DNA of 64,000 nt from JABWBD01 sp040768665 (GCA_040768665.1 JAXGMN010000019.1:1-64000); one strand, 5' to 3'. Positions 53,469 through 62,754 are shown, counted from the first letter of the stretch. Program-made: numbers and translations. The notes: generated by a model from the letters alone, not told the origin.

Positions 53469-55259
53469 TCACGGTTCGTCGATGACTGCAAGTCCGCGCC
53501 TGTCATCCGCAGCGGCCAGGCAGGCCCATCCCGTGCAGCCCTCGCTCTTGTTGCATCGCCCGCGGGCGGAAAGAAATCGCCCATCCGGCAGACCGACAAT
53601 TCCCAGAGAACCGTCGAACTCGTACCGGCTCTTCATCTGGAAGCCGGCGTCCGTAACAAGCAGGATCTTCGGATCGCCGTAACAGCCAAACCACCATTGG
53701 CCATTGGCGAAGGCAGCCGTCTGGATTCCCAGATGGGTGTGACCGCTTGCGATCACGTGCCTTTTGACGAATCTGAACTCGTCATCGTACTCGTAAACGT
53801 AGTTTTCTTCGATATCCACCGGTAGGCCGCCCACAACAAAGAAGTGCCCGTCCCGGAACCCGATTCCGCCCGCCCCATGGAAGACCTCTTGCGTTTCGTG
53901 CCTGGCCAGCAACGAGAGATCGTTGGCGTCGTAGACGTAGACCCACGAATCGGCATTGCCGTTAGGGTCATTGAACTTGCCCAAGTTTACGGCCACGTAC
54001 ACCTTGCTATCGTGGTGGCAGAGGTCGCCATGGTGATTGGCAACCGGTATGCTCTTCAGCAATTTGCCATCGAGGTCGGTCTTAACCAGAGTCGTCGTAA
54101 AGCTCCAGTAGATGGCGTCCTTATCGTTCGTGCAGATGCCTTGCAGATGGCGGGGATACGTTCCTTCACATTGAACCGCATGAAATCCCGGTCCCCGTTT
54201 GCCGCCATTGCGAGCGTCCGCCAGCGCCTCCACATATTCCTTCGGAAGTCGCTCGTTCGTCCACCAGCGGGGCTGTTCCGTGTAGATCCACACGTACCGG
54301 TCGCTCACATCAAGCGCCGCTCGCACGGCAGCTTCGAACTCCTCGGGTGTGAAGTGGTTCTTTGAGAAATCGTCGAGGTTCCAGCCGACCTGCCGCCAAC
54401 GGCAGTCCATCCAGATGCCAAAGCCCGCCTTCACGTGACGGCGGTACTTATCGGGAACCGCAGTCCACTCGACGGATTGATTCTTGATGGTCGTGTACGC
54501 TTCCTCGAACTGCTTGCGATCCTTGTAGGGATAAGAGTATTCCCAAGCATCAACGATTTGCGTCTTTTCGGAACAAGCTTCCAGCAGGCCGTCCAAAAAG
54601 TCGGCCAGCAGACCGTAGTGGCTTTCCTCGCGGCTCTTGCCTTCGGGTGGCTGAGCGATGCGGTAGCCGAACGTAAGCAGGATGGTGATGTCGGGGAACT
54701 GCCGGTTGATCTGCCTGATCCACTCCCGCCCACGCTCGCGCACCGCCGCCTGGTATTCGGCGAACGTTTTGGATTCTCGACGCTTCTGTTTCCTGTAATC
54801 GAAAAGACCCTCGTTGTACTGCTCGACATCGAACATGAATCCCTTGCAGCCGCCCTGTTTGGCTACCTGCGCGGCCACGGCGAAGTTGCTCACCACGACG
54901 GCCCATGCCTCGTCATCAAACCAATCCACGTTTCCGGGCGTGACGTTCACCCTCAGAAAGCGGTCTGTGAAGTGGTGGAAGTTCGTGGCCTTGAGATTGT
55001 CGATGGAATGCCGAAATTCGTCGATGTCGAACTTCCGAGTGCCCCACATCTCCCACGTCAAGTTCCCTCCCTTGCTGCTCGTGACGTGAAAAACGAGGCC
55101 GTCGAGAGGATACTGCTCCATCTTCTCGATGTTGTCCCGGATGAACTGCGTGTCGGGCTCGTCCCAGCCCCATTCGATCAGTTTCTTCCCGTCACGGCGC
55201 TCTTCGGACAGACAGGGCGCGGCGGCAGCGATTAAGGCAAAGATCAGAATGTTTCTCAC
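53469..55259 (-). CDS. Large secreted protein: barrel-like N-half plus beta-propeller-like C-half
   Basis: 596 residues with a signal (about 1-18). The first half (about 30-330) looks like a TIM-barrel glycosidase-type fold: PLDGLVFHVTSS, CKGFMFDVEQYNEG, IDAWEYSYP-like VDAWEYSYPYKD and AGFGIWMDCRWRQVGW. The second half (about 350-596) has repeated blade-like strands (HAVQCEGTYPRHLQGICTND, YVAVNLGKFNDPNG, GGIGFRDGHFFVVGGLP) of a propeller. Domain order and acidic residues suggest a glycan-active enzyme, but I cannot name a family. It is upstream of the sulfatase on the same strand. Confidence 0.7.
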   Translation of the reverse strand: MRNILIFALIAAAAPCLSEERRDGKKLIEWGWDEPDTQFIRDNIEKMEQYPLDGLVFHVTSSKGGNLTWEMWGTRKFDIDEFRHSIDNLKATNFHHFTDRFLRVNVTPGNVDWFDDEAWAVVVSNFAVAAQVAKQGGCKGFMFDVEQYNEGLFDYRKQKRRESKTFAEYQAAVRERGREWIRQINRQFPDITILLTFGYRIAQPPEGKSREESHYGLLADFLDGLLEACSEKTQIVDAWEYSYPYKDRKQFEEAYTTIKNQSVEWTAVPDKYRRHVKAGFGIWMDCRWRQVGWNLDDFSKNHFTPEEFEAAVRAALDVSDRYVWIYTEQPRWWTNERLPKEYVEALADARNGGKRGPGFHAVQCEGTYPRHLQGICTNDKDAIYWSFTTTLVKTDLDGKLLKSIPVANHHGDLCHHDSKVYVAVNLGKFNDPNGNADSWVYVYDANDLSLLARHETQEVFHGAGGIGFRDGHFFVVGGLPVDIEENYVYEYDDEFRFVKRHVIASGHTHLGIQTAAFANGQWWFGCYGDPKILLVTDAGFQMKSRYEFDGSLGIVGLPDGRFLSARGRCNKSEGCTGWACLAAADDRRGLAVIDEP

Positions 55260-55478
55260 GATGTACCTCCTTCAATGATCACTTCGCCCTTTCCGCCTTG
55301 AGACGACCAAGCCGGCCGGGGGGCGAGTTGCGGCATCGCCTCTGCTGCCACTGTAGCGTACCGCTCACGCAAAAGCCACTCCGACCAGACAGGAAAAAAG
55401 CGAACGACACGCTGATCAGGGCAGGCAAGACGCTTCTGATCTAGAAGTAGAACACCGAAGTCGTTCGCGCATCAAAGC

Positions 55479-55507
55479 TTGGCGACCGCGGCCAAGTCGG
55501 TTAGAAT
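55479..55507 (+). promoter_or_regulatory. Sigma70-type promoter of the small orphan gene
   Basis: TTGGCG (55479-55484), 17-base spacer, TAGAAT (55502-55507), 52 bases before the ATG at 55559. Upstream lies a 9-bp inverted repeat (GCGAACGAC 55400-55408, GTCGTTCGC 55460-55468). The rest of 55260-55558 shows nothing else. Confidence 0.55.
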
Positions 55508-55558
55508 GATCGTAGGTGTAGTGAGGTCTTTTGTCCAGTCGCGGCTTGGGGATGCCTC

Positions 55559-55693
55559 ATGACCATCGAGCAACTTCGCAGCGTCCGCCAGGCGCGTCCG
55601 TTTCGCCCCTTCACCCTGCACTTGGCAGACGGTCGTCGCGTGCATATCCCGCACAATGAGTCTCTGCCGCATTCTCCCTCGCGGCGCCTCTAA
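55559..55693 (+). pseudogene. Truncated small planctomycete protein (MTIEQLR family)
   Basis: MTIEQLRSVRQARPFRPFTL continues HLADGRRVHIPHNESLPHSP and ends early. Relatives I recall go on with a further 20-30 residues including a valine-rich end, so this copy is cut at the point where the convergent gene ends (55690). It has its own promoter and ribosome site. Confidence 0.5.
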
Positions 55694-56253
55694 CTGAATT
55701 CATTCTCGAGGATCCGCAACTCCTTATCGCAGATAAAGCCCACACGATCCTTCTTGGCCATAGCGTTAGTCCATGCGGTTACGAAATCCGCAGGCAGATT
55801 GGCTTTCCGAATTCCTGCGATGACGACCTTCAGGCATTCTGTGATGTCGTCTGTCATCAAGCCCTCGTCACTCATTTCCACCTGATAGCTTCCCCGGCTC
55901 ATCAACTCCAGGGACAGTTCCATAGCGTCGCGCAGGTGCCCCGTAGCAATCAGGCGACCGAAATTGCGTTTCACCGCGTCGTATGCCCGAAAGTCGTAGT
56001 CGAAATTGTAGTTGATTTCCCGTGGATCGAAATCTGTGGCATCTGCAATCGCCTGACGCGTGGTCGCGATCAGTTCTTTACGTGGAGGCTCCACCGCGAA
56101 TCTCGCTTCGAGATCCCGCTTGACGGCACGGTCCTCGTTCGCGATGTCCAGAAGCAGATCAACCAGCTCGCCCTTGGTGCGCTTCGCCAGCGCCTTTGCC
56201 AATTGATTGGCTGTCGTCTTTGTAGCCTTTGCGGTGTTCTTGCGTTTGGGCAT
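55690..56253 (-). CDS. Conserved hypothetical protein (SWIM-associated type)
   Basis: 187 residues from the ATG at 56253. A Lys/Thr-rich start (MPKRKNTAKATKTTANQLAK) is followed by a helical body: KGELVDLLLDIANEDRAVKR, AYDAVKRNFGRLIATGHLRD and MELSLELMSRGSYQVEMSDE. The body resembles the helical region that follows SWIM zinc fingers in bacterial proteins of unknown role. No zinc finger is present here. The function is not known. Confidence 0.6.
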   Translation of the reverse strand: MPKRKNTAKATKTTANQLAKALAKRTKGELVDLLLDIANEDRAVKRDLEARFAVEPPRKELIATTRQAIADATDFDPREINYNFDYDFRAYDAVKRNFGRLIATGHLRDAMELSLELMSRGSYQVEMSDEGLMTDDITECLKVVIAGIRKANLPADFVTAWTNAMAKKDRVGFICDKELRILENEFS

Positions 56254-56303
56254 GTTTGAAATCCTGTCTTCACTCTCTGGGATTGTTGAGGAGAACAACC
56301 GCA

Positions 56304-56729
56304 CTATCCCGTTAGCCGCTGATCGAGGTGGACTCGTATGCCGCCCTCGCGCGGGTAGCTCACACGGTAGGCTGGAGCGAGACCGAAAGCGGGCTTGCTG
56401 TCCAGATGCGCCATGCGGATCGTGAGGACCACGTCGCCGCCGTCCGGGGCCTCGACGATCTTCGCGATATAGCAGCCCTGACCGCGGAAGAGCGACCAAT
56501 CGCCGGCGAGTTCGTACGGTCCCTCGAACCGAGAGGCGGTCCAGACCACGCCATCGGGCCCGCGCCAGAGCCAATGATCCCAGAAATGGCCGACGTGGGG
56601 ACGGTATTGCACCGGAATCTCTGCGGGGGAGGCGGCCTTGCCGATGCGGCTCAGACTGCCGGTCAGGACGGTGGCCGCCGCGGCTTTCAGCGCATCGCGG
56701 CGGGTGATACGATCGGTGGTTGCGAACAA
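56304..56729 (-). CDS. TAT-exported protein, probably an internally shortened glycosidase-like gene
   Basis: 141 residues from a TTG at 56729 with GGGGG upstream. The N-terminus (RITRRDALKAAAATVLTGSL) is a twin-arginine signal. The mature part has VQYRPHVGHFWDHWLW then DGVVWTASRFEGPYELAGDW and GQGCYIAKIVEAPDGGDVVL. The start and end resemble the two ends of a GH43/GH32-type propeller protein, but the blades between HFWDHWL and VVWTAS seem to be missing. Alternatively it is a genuine short beta-protein. The assignment is weak. Confidence 0.45.
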   Translation of the reverse strand: MFATTDRITRRDALKAAAATVLTGSLSRIGKAASPAEIPVQYRPHVGHFWDHWLWRGPDGVVWTASRFEGPYELAGDWSLFRGQGCYIAKIVEAPDGGDVVLTIRMAHLDSKPAFGLAPAYRVSYPREGGIRVHLDQRLTG

Positions 56730-56832
56730 GAATGTCCCCCTATGTAGCCTATTCGGCAGTTCGTTTCGGGCTTGGCCACGGTGCTGCCCAGTATGCAAGA
56801 ACCGGTATGCCCAGACGTCGGGAAGCGGTAAT

Positions 56833-57387
56833 CTACTTTCGTTTCCGAAAGGGTTCGATGTCCGCAGGCAGGCCGACCCGCATGAAAAGCCTCGCCAATG
56901 TCTGCGACAGATGTTCGCGGTATGAGGGCAGTAGACGAAGACGGTCGCCCAGCGTTTGTGCAGACTCGCGTACCAATGAGACACTCAGCGTGAACAACGC
57001 GTGAAAGTCGACCAGCGCAAAGTCCTGCTCACGCCCAGGCAAACGACACGCATCCAAGACGTGGAAGAACGGTCGACGCCCTTTGCGGACCTCCTCCCAT
57101 GCTTCCTCCTTGCGGAATACGGGATGCTCTCGGAGTTCTTCCATCAGATAGAAAGGGCAGAGAAGCACGTCGGTCGCTTCGCATTCCCCGTCGGATCGGA
57201 TAGCCAGATCACATGACTGTGTAAGGACGATAGCATCGACCGTCTCGCGAGTTACAATTACCTCCGCGTCGGCGCGCATGGCATCGGGAGGGATTACGAA
57301 ACGAGGACAACCTCGCGACAGATCGCCTTGCTGCAAATCATTACCGCGGACAACGCGATACCACGGATAATCAGGCTGGGCGCTCAC
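56833..57387 (-). CDS. Conserved hypothetical protein
   Basis: 184 residues starting with GTG three bases after the stop of the antitoxin-like remnant. YPWYRVVRGNDLQQGDLSRG, IVLTQSCDLAIRSDG and FFHVLDACRLPGREQDF are distinctive; the LTQSCDL segment resembles proteins found near toxin-antitoxin or nuclease genes. There is no membrane helix. It may form an operon with the upstream small gene. Function unknown. Confidence 0.65.
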   Translation of the reverse strand: MSAQPDYPWYRVVRGNDLQQGDLSRGCPRFVIPPDAMRADAEVIVTRETVDAIVLTQSCDLAIRSDGECEATDVLLCPFYLMEELREHPVFRKEEAWEEVRKGRRPFFHVLDACRLPGREQDFALVDFHALFTLSVSLVRESAQTLGDRLRLLPSYREHLSQTLARLFMRVGLPADIEPFRKRK

Positions 57388-57390
57388 GCT

Positions 57391-57682
57391 TCATTCATCC
57401 TCCCATCGCGGCCGTGGCGCTGGCCGGCCAGCAGACACGACTCGTACGGCCACATCCTCTACACGCCGGGGCGAGACGCGAATTCGCCCCGGGTCGTCGA
57501 GCAACTCCGCTTCCGTACACGCTCGCGGGCTGAACCGACGGACAACCTGCGGCAACCAATTTGGCTTCGTAGTCGGCGAGTGCCCGGTCGAGCACCGCCT
57601 CCGCGGGCTGTCCGGCCCTGAGAGAAAGCTGATGTAGTCGCTGGAACACGTTTTCGCTCACGGTCAAGGTCGTAGTAGACAA
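57391..57682 (-). pseudogene. Antitoxin-like small protein with one frameshift
   Basis: A TTG start reads STTTLTVSENVFQRLHQLSL and AVLDRALADYEAKLVAAG, a helical pattern common in ribbon-helix-helix-type antitoxins. Near 57530 the frame is lost; the shifted frame continues TEAELLDDPGRIRVSPRRVE and ends WEDE with TGA at 57391. It precedes the 184-residue gene, so together they may have been a two-gene module. Confidence 0.45.
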
Positions 57683-57731
57683 GAGACATCTATCTGATAG
57701 TGGCACGGGGAGACGAATTAGGAGTATGTCT

Positions 57732-57760
57732 ATTGTACCGCACTCCCAAGGGGCGAACAA
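57732..57760 (-). promoter_or_regulatory. Sigma70-type promoter for the 57.4-kb pair
   Basis: On the minus strand TTGTTC (57755-57760), 17-base spacer, TACAAT (57732-57737), 50 bases before the TTG start at 57682. Confidence 0.5.
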
Positions 57761-57810
57761 TGTGATTTTGGCTGTGTTCTGAGCAAAAAACTTTGGCTCG
57801 ACCGGATGGT

Positions 57811-59106
57811 TCAGACATCCTTCGGTACAGCCCAGTGCCCATCGCGATACGTTCGCCCGACCAGCGAGTTGGCCTCGTCGTTGTCGACGAACTGTTCCCG
57901 CTTGGGATCGAACACAAGTTCGCGGCGGCTGTTGCGGGCGAGGATGTTGGCCAGGTGGATCAATGCGGTCGAACGGTGGCCGATCTCAATGTCGGCGTTG
58001 GGCTTCCTGCCGGTGCGGATGGCATCGAGGAAGTCGGCCGCGTGGTCGGGCACCGAGTACCAGCCGTCCTCTTGCTTGACCAATTCGTTTTTCGGCCCAT
58101 AGAGCTTCCAGCCGCCCATCTTGGACATGATCAGGTAGCCCTCGGTTCCATAGAAGGCGTTGCCGTTTTCATGCTCTTCTTGAACGTAGGGCGACCAGAT
58201 GCGGTGCTCGTAAACGAGCAGCCTGGGTTTGCCTTGCTTTCCTTCCGCGGGATATTCGAAGGTGACGTATTGGGTGTCGGGGAACTGCTGGTCGTCGTCG
58301 AAGAACATCTTGAGCCGTGGCCCGCGATATGGGCAGGATGCTCCGGATCGCCGAGGCCCCACCGTGCGATGTCCAACTCGTGGATGCCGTCGTTTCGGCA
58401 TCGCCGGTGCCGAAGTCGTACCACCAGTGCCAGGTGTAGTGATGGCAGTTCGCTGGAAAGGCCGCATCGGGGCAGGGCCAACCCAGAGGTCGTAGTCGAA
58501 GCCATCGGGCGGATCGGAGGGGTTCAGACGCCCGATGTTCGTCCGCCGCTGGCTGCTCCATGCCTTGGCGACCAGGATCTCGCCGATTGCTCCTTCGCGG
58601 AGCAGCCGAATACCGTTTTTGAGGACTTCCGTGCTGCGGCTCTGCGAGCCGACCTGCATCACGCGGCCGGTCCGCCGGGCGGCTTCGATCATCAGGCGGC
58701 CCTCGCGGATGTTGTGCGCACAGGGCTTTTCGACATAGACGTGCTTCCCGGCCTCGCAGGCCGGGATTGCGGCGGAAGCGTGCCAATGGTCCGGCGTGGC
58801 GATGGCTACCGCATCGACCGTCTTGTCGTCGAGCACTCGCCGCAGGTCGGCAACCGCATGCCGGGCGCCGGACTCCTTTTGCGCGCGGGCAAGCCGCGCG
58901 GCATCCACGTCGCAAACGTAGCGGATGTCGACTCCGAGCGCGGCGAAATCTTTGGCCAAGACGCGGCCGCGCGACATGCCGACGACGCCCATCGTGATCC
59001 GCTCGTTGGCACCCGCGGCACGCAAGGACGGGACGCCCGCCGCCACAGTCCCGGCTGCCGCCAGTCCGGCGTGCTGAAGAAATCTTCGTCGGGTTTGTTT
59101 GCTCAT
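57811..59106 (-). CDS. Gfo/Idh/MocA family oxidoreductase, TAT-exported, with a scrambled middle
   Basis: 431 residues from the ATG at 59106. Twin-arginine leader (KQTRRRFLQHAGLAAAGTVA), NAD fold MGVVGMSRGR, AIATPDHWHASAAI and the EKP of VYVEKPCAHN are all present. Between about 58500 and 58320 the frame gives a nonsense stretch, whereas the neighbouring frames read NCHHYTWHWWYDFGTGDA and NDGIHELDIARWGLGDPEHP, the real family sequence. The main frame then resumes correctly. Three indels that cancel out within 180 bases point to local sequence error or recent decay. It probably oxidises or rearranges a sugar derivative in the periplasm. Confidence 0.8.
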   Translation of the reverse strand: MSKQTRRRFLQHAGLAAAGTVAAGVPSLRAAGANERITMGVVGMSRGRVLAKDFAALGVDIRYVCDVDAARLARAQKESGARHAVADLRRVLDDKTVDAVAIATPDHWHASAAIPACEAGKHVYVEKPCAHNIREGRLMIEAARRTGRVMQVGSQSRSTEVLKNGIRLLREGAIGEILVAKAWSSQRRTNIGRLNPSDPPDGFDYDLWVGPAPMRPFQRTAITTPGTGGTTSAPAMPKRRHPRVGHRTVGPRRSGASCPYRGPRLKMFFDDDQQFPDTQYVTFEYPAEGKQGKPRLLVYEHRIWSPYVQEEHENGNAFYGTEGYLIMSKMGGWKLYGPKNELVKQEDGWYSVPDHAADFLDAIRTGRKPNADIEIGHRSTALIHLANILARNSRRELVFDPKREQFVDNDEANSLVGRTYRDGHWAVPKDV

Positions 59107-59173
59107 GAGACGTACTCCGTGTATTTCGAGGACTCGGGCCGTGATTGCCGGGAGACAGTCTGGTGCTGAAAAA

Positions 59174-59191
59174 GGGGACTGGCTCCGCAAC
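59174..59191 (+). repeat. 18-base copy of the 31.5-kb repeat arm
   Basis: GGGGACTGGCTCCGCAAC is identical to the reverse complement of part of 31578-31604. It lies between the Gfo/Idh/MocA start and the CAP gene end. Confidence 0.6.
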
Positions 59192-59314
59192 ACCTTTTAC
59201 CTGCCGCCGAGACAAACCACTATTCGTTGCGGTGCCTGTCGTCTGGTTCGATCGCCCGTCGATCGGATGAGCCCATGATACCCCGACATTGTTTCGCTTG
59301 CCAGGAGTTGCCTG

Positions 59315-59701
59315 TCACATCCCGAACTGCTGCACCCAAAGCCTGTAGCCCTTGGGGTGCACGGCGGAGCCGACGCCGATCCACTGATAGCTCGGATTGA
59401 GAATGTTGGCACGATGCGCGGGCGATTCCATCCAGTCTCGCATCACCCAATCGGCAGTATTCTGACCGGACGCGATGTTTTCTCCGGGATAACCGCTGTG
59501 CCGGTATCCGCTCATCGCCATCGACTCGGCATGCATTCTCGCAGATTCCTGGAGCATCGGGTCCACCGCGAGCGGCCAGAGATTGTGCCGTACCCGCTCT
59601 GCGTTCGTCGCTTGAACGACTTTGAACTCCCACGACGAGAGCACCAGGGGTACCAATCCGTTCTGGCCTGCCAATACGGTCGCGAGTAGTAGCGAAATCA
59701 T
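59315..59701 (-). CDS. Secreted CAP/SCP-domain protein
   Basis: 128 residues from the ATG at 59701 (TTG at 59713 possible). Signal MISLLLATVLAGQ, then the CAP core: QATNAERVRHNLWPL, ESARMHAESMAMSGYRHSG, GENIASGQ and WMESPAHRANILNPSYQWIG. His, Glu and His residues of the CAP cavity are present. CAP proteins act extracellularly; the bacterial role is mostly unknown. Confidence 0.85.
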   Translation of the reverse strand: MISLLLATVLAGQNGLVPLVLSSWEFKVVQATNAERVRHNLWPLAVDPMLQESARMHAESMAMSGYRHSGYPGENIASGQNTADWVMRDWMESPAHRANILNPSYQWIGVGSAVHPKGYRLWVQQFGM

Positions 59702-59713
59702 CCGTGTCTCCAA

Positions 59714-60045
59714 CGAATGTGCCCCCGCTGAGGCCGCCCAGGCGGCGGCAATTACTTTTGACAGCTACCATAGACAATATTAGGGCTCCGGCGAGCAGAA
59801 GAAAGAGGTCCAATGCAGACGAGAGGCCTGCTCAGGATTTTTCCTACACGAGAGTCGCCTCGGATCACGACCGGAGAAGGTCGTCCACCTTCCAGCGGGA
59901 AATCTCGTCCGGCGGTTGTCGCAACGGCAGGCAGCGATGATAATCGGGTACTTCAGACCGAGAGGCATTCAGACGAAGACCGGGGTCAGGACCCGGCGGC
60001 GTGTGGCTGTCGGATCTGCTCGTACGATCAAACGGGAGACCTTCT
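59714..60045. other. 332-base intergenic region
   Basis: Divergent promoters of the CAP and Gfo/Idh/MocA genes should lie here. TTGACA at 59757-59762 is not followed by a good -10. A frame on the minus strand (59813 leftwards) begins with a hydrophobic stretch (LFLLLAGALILSMVAV) but then overlaps the CAP gene and looks accidental. Confidence 0.35.
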
Positions 60046-61377
60046 ATGAACCAGCGAGAAACCATTCGCCGCCGCGATCTTCTCGCGGCGGGTATTGCTG
60101 CGACGCCGTACCTGATTCCCGGCGGCGTGCTGGCCGCACCGGGCAAACCGGGGGCGAACGATCGGATCGTCGTGGGCATGATCGGCGTGGGCGGCATGGG
60201 CCGGAAACACCTGCGAGACATGCAGGAGTTTGAGAAGCAAGGAAAAGTTCGCCTGGCGGCACTCTGCGATTGCGACAGTGTCCGACTGGCCGAGGCAATG
60301 AAAATGGCCCAAAGCGATACGAAGGATGGCGCCATCGAAGGGGTTCGAGACTACCGCTATCTGCTCCAGCGGCCGGGTATCGATGCCGTGGTCATCTCCA
60401 CGCCCGACCATTGGCATGCCGTCCAGACGGTTCACGCATGTGAGACGGGCAAGCATGTGTATGTGGAGAAGCCGGCTTCGGTCACGATCGAGGAAGGCAA
60501 GGCGATGGTCGCGGCCGCGCGGAAACATCGACGCGCGGTGCAGGTCGGCGCGCAGGGGCGCAGCGGGATAGGCGCCTGGTACACATGCCGGGCGATCCGA
60601 AACGGCATTGTCGGCAAAGTCTCGAAGGTGACGTGCTGGCACTATCCGAATCCCGAGGGCGGCTTCGAAGCCGACTGTGAGCCTCCGTCGCACCTCGACT
60701 GGGACATGTGGCTGGGCCCGCTTCGCTGGCGTCCCTACAACAAGGCTTACCATCCGGGCACCTTCCGCTGGCTCCTGGAGTCCGGCGGTGGAAACATCCG
60801 CGACCGCGGCGCGCATCAGTTCAGCACCATCCTGTGGTGCATGAACGCCGACGATCAGGTCTCCTTCACGGTCGAGGCAACCGGCTCGCCGCCGACGAAA
60901 GGTCTGTGGGACAATCCGGTGACGATGGAGGTCGTCTACCAGTTCAAGAATCCCGATTGGACCTTGGTCTGGGGGCAGCCGGGCGACAAGGTGGGGAAGA
61001 CGGAATTCGGAAACGCGTTCTGGGGTGAGCAGGGCAAGCTCGTACTGGAGTGGGAGGGCGCCTATCGGCCGGCGGAGCCCGAGGCGATCGAGTTCAAGGT
61101 CCCGCCCGGCGGCTTCGAGCCTTACCGCACGGACGAGTGCGAGGATTTCACGATGAATCACGAGGCCGACTGGATGAAGGCGATTCGCGAACCGTCCTAC
61201 CGGCCCGCGGTGGATATCGAGATCGGCCACCGCACGGCAACGTTATGCAACCTGGGGAACCTCGCCTGGCTGCTGGGGCGGAAGCTGCAGTGGGATGGAG
61301 TGAAGCAGCAGGTCGTTGGCGACGAACGGGCCAACCGGCTGCTCAACCGGCCCCAGCGGCATCCGTATCACTTGTAG
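60046..61377 (+). CDS. Gfo/Idh/MocA family oxidoreductase, TAT-exported
   Basis: 443 residues from the ATG at 60046 (GGGAG 7 bases upstream). Leader RETIRRRDLLAAGIAATPYL, nucleotide site VGMIGVGGMGRKH, VVISTPDHWHAVQ, EKP in VYVEKPASV, and the C-terminal substrate domain (ESGGGNIRDRGAHQFSTILW). It is intact, unlike the paralogue at 57811-59106. Planctomycetes have many of these exported enzymes acting on sugar derivatives. The small gene that follows is 42 bases downstream. Confidence 0.93.
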   Translation: MNQRETIRRRDLLAAGIAATPYLIPGGVLAAPGKPGANDRIVVGMIGVGGMGRKHLRDMQEFEKQGKVRLAALCDCDSVRLAEAMKMAQSDTKDGAIEGVRDYRYLLQRPGIDAVVISTPDHWHAVQTVHACETGKHVYVEKPASVTIEEGKAMVAAARKHRRAVQVGAQGRSGIGAWYTCRAIRNGIVGKVSKVTCWHYPNPEGGFEADCEPPSHLDWDMWLGPLRWRPYNKAYHPGTFRWLLESGGGNIRDRGAHQFSTILWCMNADDQVSFTVEATGSPPTKGLWDNPVTMEVVYQFKNPDWTLVWGQPGDKVGKTEFGNAFWGEQGKLVLEWEGAYRPAEPEAIEFKVPPGGFEPYRTDECEDFTMNHEADWMKAIREPSYRPAVDIEIGHRTATLCNLGNLAWLLGRKLQWDGVKQQVVGDERANRLLNRPQRHPYHL

Positions 61378-61419
61378 ACAACGCCCTCTACCGGACAGGA
61401 CCAACCCCTACGGTGAACC

Positions 61420-61665
61420 ATGACAGACGACCTTGCCAAGGCAGTCGAGTTGGCTCTCGATGGCAAATGGGATGCGGCGCATCGACTCGTGCAGCAGTAC
61501 GAGACCGATCGTACCGCGGCCTGGATCCACGCCGTGCTGCACAAGATCGAAGGCGATCTCGGCAACAGCCGATACTGGTACCGCCGGGCCGGCAAGATGG
61601 AGTGCGTCGATCAGGAGCCGATGGCCGAGTTGCGATCCATTCAGGCGGCAATGGCAGACGACTGA
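61420..61665 (+). CDS. Small TPR-like helical protein
   Basis: 81 residues: LAKAVELALDGKWDAAHRLV, then YETDRTAAWIHAVLHKIEGD and NSRYWYRRAGK. The two helix pairs resemble one TPR or Sel1-type unit. It is a common small planctomycete and proteobacterial protein of unknown role, cytoplasmic. Confidence 0.7.
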   Translation: MTDDLAKAVELALDGKWDAAHRLVQQYETDRTAAWIHAVLHKIEGDLGNSRYWYRRAGKMECVDQEPMAELRSIQAAMADD

Positions 61666-61706
61666 GCGGGCTTTATTCCGCCTTCATGCGGTGTAGCCGG
61701 GCAACG

Positions 61707-62699
61707 TCATTCCGGCAGTGCGCCCGCGTCGCGGAGGTGCGACTCGTGCCTGCTTATCAACTCGCGGAGGTCGTACGAGAATTCGACCCAGGTCTCTTCC
61801 CAGGCTTTGGCGGTCCGCTCGTTGTACTCGTAGAACCCCCTGCAGTTGGCCGTGCCCTGCGCGCCCTCCGCCATCATCTTCTTCATGATTTCCGGCACGG
61901 TCTTCTGGTTGCACAGTTCCGGCAGCAGCCCTTCCATGACCAGCCCATAGGCTTCCAGCCCCGTCAGGTCCATCCATCGGAAAGGCCCTGCCAGCGCGGA
62001 CCACCATCCCGTATCGTTGCGAAACGAGCGGTCGATCGTGGCGGCGTCGGCAACGCCGAGTTCGTACAGGTAGCACGCCTCGCGGATAAAGGCGTACATC
62101 AGCCGGTTGGCGATGAATCCCCGGATGTCGAAGTTCAGGAAACTCGGTTGTTTGCCGCATCTCAGGCCGAGAGCCCGGGTGCGGGCCACGGCCTCTTCGC
62201 TGGTCCGCTCGTTGCGCACGATCTCCATGAACCGCGTGATCCAGGTCGGCTCGGCCCAGTGCATCACCACAAAACGCTCCGGGTGCGCGCTTTCCGCTTG
62301 TAAGAGTGTGAGCGGGAAACTGGAAGTGTTCGATGCGACTACCGCATCCGGCGCGACGTGGGTCTCCAGCTCCGCGTACAGCCGCCGCTTGAGCTTCAGG
62401 TCCTCCTTGACGGACTCCAGCACGAACGGGCATTCCGCCAGGCCCGCGACGGCATCGACGACGGTGAAACGCTCGGCCCAATCCGCCACCCCCTCGCGTG
62501 GGAACACGCCGCGGCGGACCACTTCCAGCATAACACCGCCGATGAACTCGCGGGCCTTGTCCGCCCGGCCGCGGGTGCGGTTGTACGCGATCACCTTCAG
62601 GCCGTGGCAGAGCAGACAGGCGGCGATGCCGCGCCCCATCAGCCCGAGTCCGAGCAGTCCGACCGTGTCCACGGGATCCTGGATCGTCTCGCCCATCAT
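61707..62699 (-). CDS. 3-hydroxyacyl-CoA dehydrogenase family protein
   Basis: 330 residues. Rossmann motif VGLLGLGLMGRGIAACLL, PFVLESVKEDLKLKRRLYAE, VVASNTSSFPLTLL, FVVMHWAEP and the C-terminal domain (FIANRLMYAFIREACYL) are those of 3-hydroxyacyl-CoA dehydrogenase. The HWAEP replaces the usual HFFNP, which suggests a hydroxy-acid substrate such as L-gulonate or L-carnitine rather than an acyl-CoA (inference). DUF3830 lies 55 bases upstream on the same strand. Confidence 0.85.
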   Translation of the reverse strand: MMGETIQDPVDTVGLLGLGLMGRGIAACLLCHGLKVIAYNRTRGRADKAREFIGGVMLEVVRRGVFPREGVADWAERFTVVDAVAGLAECPFVLESVKEDLKLKRRLYAELETHVAPDAVVASNTSSFPLTLLQAESAHPERFVVMHWAEPTWITRFMEIVRNERTSEEAVARTRALGLRCGKQPSFLNFDIRGFIANRLMYAFIREACYLYELGVADAATIDRSFRNDTGWWSALAGPFRWMDLTGLEAYGLVMEGLLPELCNQKTVPEIMKKMMAEGAQGTANCRGFYEYNERTAKAWEETWVEFSYDLRELISRHESHLRDAGALPE

Positions 62700-62754
62700 T
62701 TTGTCTCCAAGGTAGCCCCCACGTTCCGCCGTGCCGTCCGCAGCCCCCGCTGCC

